A stretch of DNA of 14,706 bases from GCA-2729515 sp036336695. GTDB taxonomy: Bacteria; Myxococcota_A; UBA9160; SMWR01. The stretch lies in contig JAYZFQ010000149.1 in NCBI GenBank assembly GCA_036336695.1, positions 1 through 14,706 of the forward strand, in the 5' to 3' direction. Below are positions 13,033-14,706 of the stretch, one piece after another. A program made the translations under genes and the position numbers. The notes beneath the pieces were generated by a model. It was given only the letters and a program-made list of their open reading frames with translations. It searched no databases and was not told where the DNA came from. Position 1 is the first letter of the stretch; every line of letters begins with the position of its first letter.

Positions 13033-14229
13033 ATGGCTCGAGAAGCTGTCGTCGTAGAAAGCAAGCGCACGGGTTTGACGAAGGCGCACCGCGGTTCGTT
13101 CAACACCACCGAACCGGTCGACTACCTGGCGCATACGATGCGTGCCGTGACCGAAGCCGTCCCGGGCCTGGACACGGGCGACATCGAGGACGTCATCGTC
13201 GGGTGTGGCTTTCCCGAAGGGTGCCAGGGCATGAACATGGCGCGCATCGCCGCCATGGCGGCGGGCTTCCCCAAGGAAGTCGCTGCGACGACCGTGAACC
13301 GGTTCTGCTCCTCCGGGTCCCAGGCCGTGATGATGGCGGCCCATTCGATCGTGAACGAGGGGGCCGACGTGGCGATCGGCGCTGGCGTCGAGACGATCAC
13401 CATGATGCAGGACGGCACGCAGAACACGACGCGTCTCTCGAACGAGGCGGCGCGTGAGCGTTTCCCGGGCCTCTACTTCCCGATGGGCATTACGGCCGAG
13501 ATCGTGGCGGAGCGGTATGGCGTGTCGCGGGAAGACCAGGACGCCTATGCCCTGCAGAGCCAGCAGCGCTATGCGGCGGCCCAGGAGCAGGGCTTCATCG
13601 CGGAAGAGATCGCTCCCATGAAGACGACCTGCAACATCATCAAGAAGGATGTCGAGCCCTACGCCGAAGACGTGACGGTGGATCGGGACGAGTGCAATCG
13701 CCCGACGACCACCCTCGAAGGTCTGGCTTCCCTGGCGCCCGTGTTCAAGAAGCCGGAGGAGGGGGGGACCGTGACGGCGGGCAACGCCTCGCAGCTCTCC
13801 GACGGCGCTTCCGCGACGCTGCTCATGTCGGCGGAGAAGGCGAAGGAACTGGGAGTCGAGCCCATGGGGATCTACCGGGGCACGGCCGTCGCCGGCTGCG
13901 GCGCGGAGGAGATGGGCATCGGGCCCGTGTTCGCGGTGCCGAAGCTGCTCGCGCGCCACGGCCTCACGATGGACGACATCGATATCGTCGAACTGAACGA
14001 GGCGTTCGCGTCCCAGCTGCTCTACTGCCAGCGCACGCTCGAGATCCCGAGCGAAAAGCTCAATCCTTCGGGCGGCTCGATTGCGATCGGCCACCCCTTC
14101 GGAATGACCGGCTCGCGGATGACCGGGCTGCTGCTCCGGCAGCTCAAGCGACAGGGCAAGCGCTACGGGATCGTGACCATGTGTATCGGCGGCGGCCAGG
14201 GACTGGCGTCGCTCTTCGAGGCCGCATAG
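13033..14229 (+). CDS. Thiolase (acetyl-CoA C-acyltransferase family)
   Basis: A thiolase that cleaves a 3-oxoacyl-CoA with CoA to acetyl-CoA and a shortened acyl-CoA, or runs the reverse condensation. The 398 residues are a full-length enzyme with all active-site elements: nucleophile Cys92 in NRFCSSGSQAV, NEAF (322-325), His354 in GGSIAIGHPFGMTG and Cys384 in CIGGGQG. The NRFC start of the nucleophile motif resembles degradative FadA-type thiolases more than biosynthetic ones, so beta-oxidation is favoured but not proved. ATG 13033 follows GGAGG with a 5-bp spacer; a TTG four codons upstream is less likely because it overlaps that site. The acyl-CoA ligase starts 34 bp downstream with its own good ribosome site, so the pair is probably one operon. 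A hydratase and dehydrogenase for the preceding steps are not in the window. Confidence 0.96.
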   Translation: MAREAVVVESKRTGLTKAHRGSFNTTEPVDYLAHTMRAVTEAVPGLDTGDIEDVIVGCGFPEGCQGMNMARIAAMAAGFPKEVAATTVNRFCSSGSQAVMMAAHSIVNEGADVAIGAGVETITMMQDGTQNTTRLSNEAARERFPGLYFPMGITAEIVAERYGVSREDQDAYALQSQQRYAAAQEQGFIAEEIAPMKTTCNIIKKDVEPYAEDVTVDRDECNRPTTTLEGLASLAPVFKKPEEGGTVTAGNASQLSDGASATLLMSAEKAKELGVEPMGIYRGTAVAGCGAEEMGIGPVFAVPKLLARHGLTMDDIDIVELNEAFASQLLYCQRTLEIPSEKLNPSGGSIAIGHPFGMTGSRMTGLLLRQLKRQGKRYGIVTMCIGGGQGLASLFEAA

Positions 14230-14263
14230 CCGGTTCCCGCACCCGACGCGCAAGGAGGCGACG

Positions 14264-14706
14264 GTGGAGACGAACTACGCCACGCTGTGGGAGGCGCTGG
14301 CCGACGCGCTCGGGGATCGGGACGCGGTGGTTGCGGGCGCAACGCGCCGGAGCTGGACGGAGTACGAGGGGCGCTCGGCGCGCCTCGCCTCGGCGCTGAA
14401 GGATGCCGGGCTCGGGCGCGATTCGAAGCTTGGTCTCTATCTCTACAACGGCGCCGAATACCTCGAATCCCAGTTCGCCTCGATGAAGGGCCGCGGCGTT
14501 CCCGTCAACATCAATTACCGCTACCTGGACGACGAGCTCTTGTACCTCCTCGAGAACTCGGACGCCGAGGCGCTGGTGTTTCACCGAAGCCTCGGGGATC
14601 GGGTGGGGCGCGTCATGGAGCGCGCGTCGGGCGTGAAGCTCTGGATCCAGGTGGACGACGGCGGCGAATCCGTTCCCGGCGCCGTCGATTACGAAGATCT
14701 CGTGGC
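14264..14706 (+). CDS. Acyl-CoA ligase (AMP-dependent synthetase), 3' end cut by window edge
   Basis: The first 147 residues of an ANL-superfamily acyl-CoA synthetase, which activates a carboxylic acid through an acyl-adenylate to its CoA thioester. Visible signs are the N-terminal subdomain pattern: a WTEYEGRSARLASALKDAG stretch, GLYLYNGAEYLE, then GVPVNINYRYLDDELLYLLEN followed by DAEALVFH, all usual for long- or medium-chain and side-chain acyl-CoA ligases. The ATP-binding and C-terminal motifs lie past the edge. The GTG start at 14264 has AAGGAGG at 14252-14258 with a 5-bp spacer. It follows the thiolase by 34 bp and likely supplies CoA thioesters to the same degradative route. The acid substrate is unknown. 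Confidence 0.93.
   Translation, partial: METNYATLWEALADALGDRDAVVAGATRRSWTEYEGRSARLASALKDAGLGRDSKLGLYLYNGAEYLESQFASMKGRGVPVNINYRYLDDELLYLLENSDAEALVFHRSLGDRVGRVMERASGVKLWIQVDDGGESVPGAVDYEDLV

Overview
The window is GC-rich bacterial DNA with strong G/C bias at third codon positions. It is densely coded: every intergenic gap is under about 160 bp. An OprB-type porin and a lipoprotein point to a Gram-negative envelope. The gene mix (MHS transporter, N-extended Baeyer-Villiger monooxygenase, TauD-type dioxygenase, SnoaL-like protein, D-aminoacylase-family amidohydrolase, thiolase, acyl-CoA ligase) resembles environmental proteobacterial or myxococcotal/deltaproteobacterial heterotrophs. That placement is an impression, not a proof. 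I see no rRNA, tRNA, CRISPR array, transposase or phage gene.

Layout. (1) 1-956, minus: a class I/II aminotransferase cut by the window edge. It is divergent from (2) 1083-3744, plus: an MHS-type metabolite transporter followed by an OprB-family porin, a plausible inner/outer membrane uptake pair. (3) 7735 down to 3790, minus: TauD-type dioxygenase, cupin, type I Baeyer-Villiger monooxygenase and a small lipoprotein, probably one co-transcribed oxidative cluster. (4) 7851-9659, plus: the housekeeping ribosome-associated GTPase TypA/BipA, divergent from TauD. (5) 12312 down to 9675, minus: an amidohydrolase and an SDR dehydrogenase, convergent with typA. (6) 12467 to the end, plus: SnoaL-like protein, thiolase and the start of an acyl-CoA ligase.

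How they may work together (inference). The porin and MHS transporter import a small organic compound. The oxygenases and SDR open or oxidise ketone-like substrates, and the ligase and thiolase process acids as CoA thioesters to acetyl-CoA. No step has a substrate that can be read from sequence alone. No transcription factor is encoded in the window, although several intergenic regions carry perfect inverted repeats. The most striking is a perfect 20-bp palindrome lying 5 bp downstream of a recognisable -10 box in front of the thiolase.

The most interesting parts are the compact TauD-cupin-BVMO cluster, whose cupin seems to lack the usual Glu ligand (a possible 3-His metal site), and the palindrome in front of the thiolase. 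I see no defence system or other wholly new machinery.
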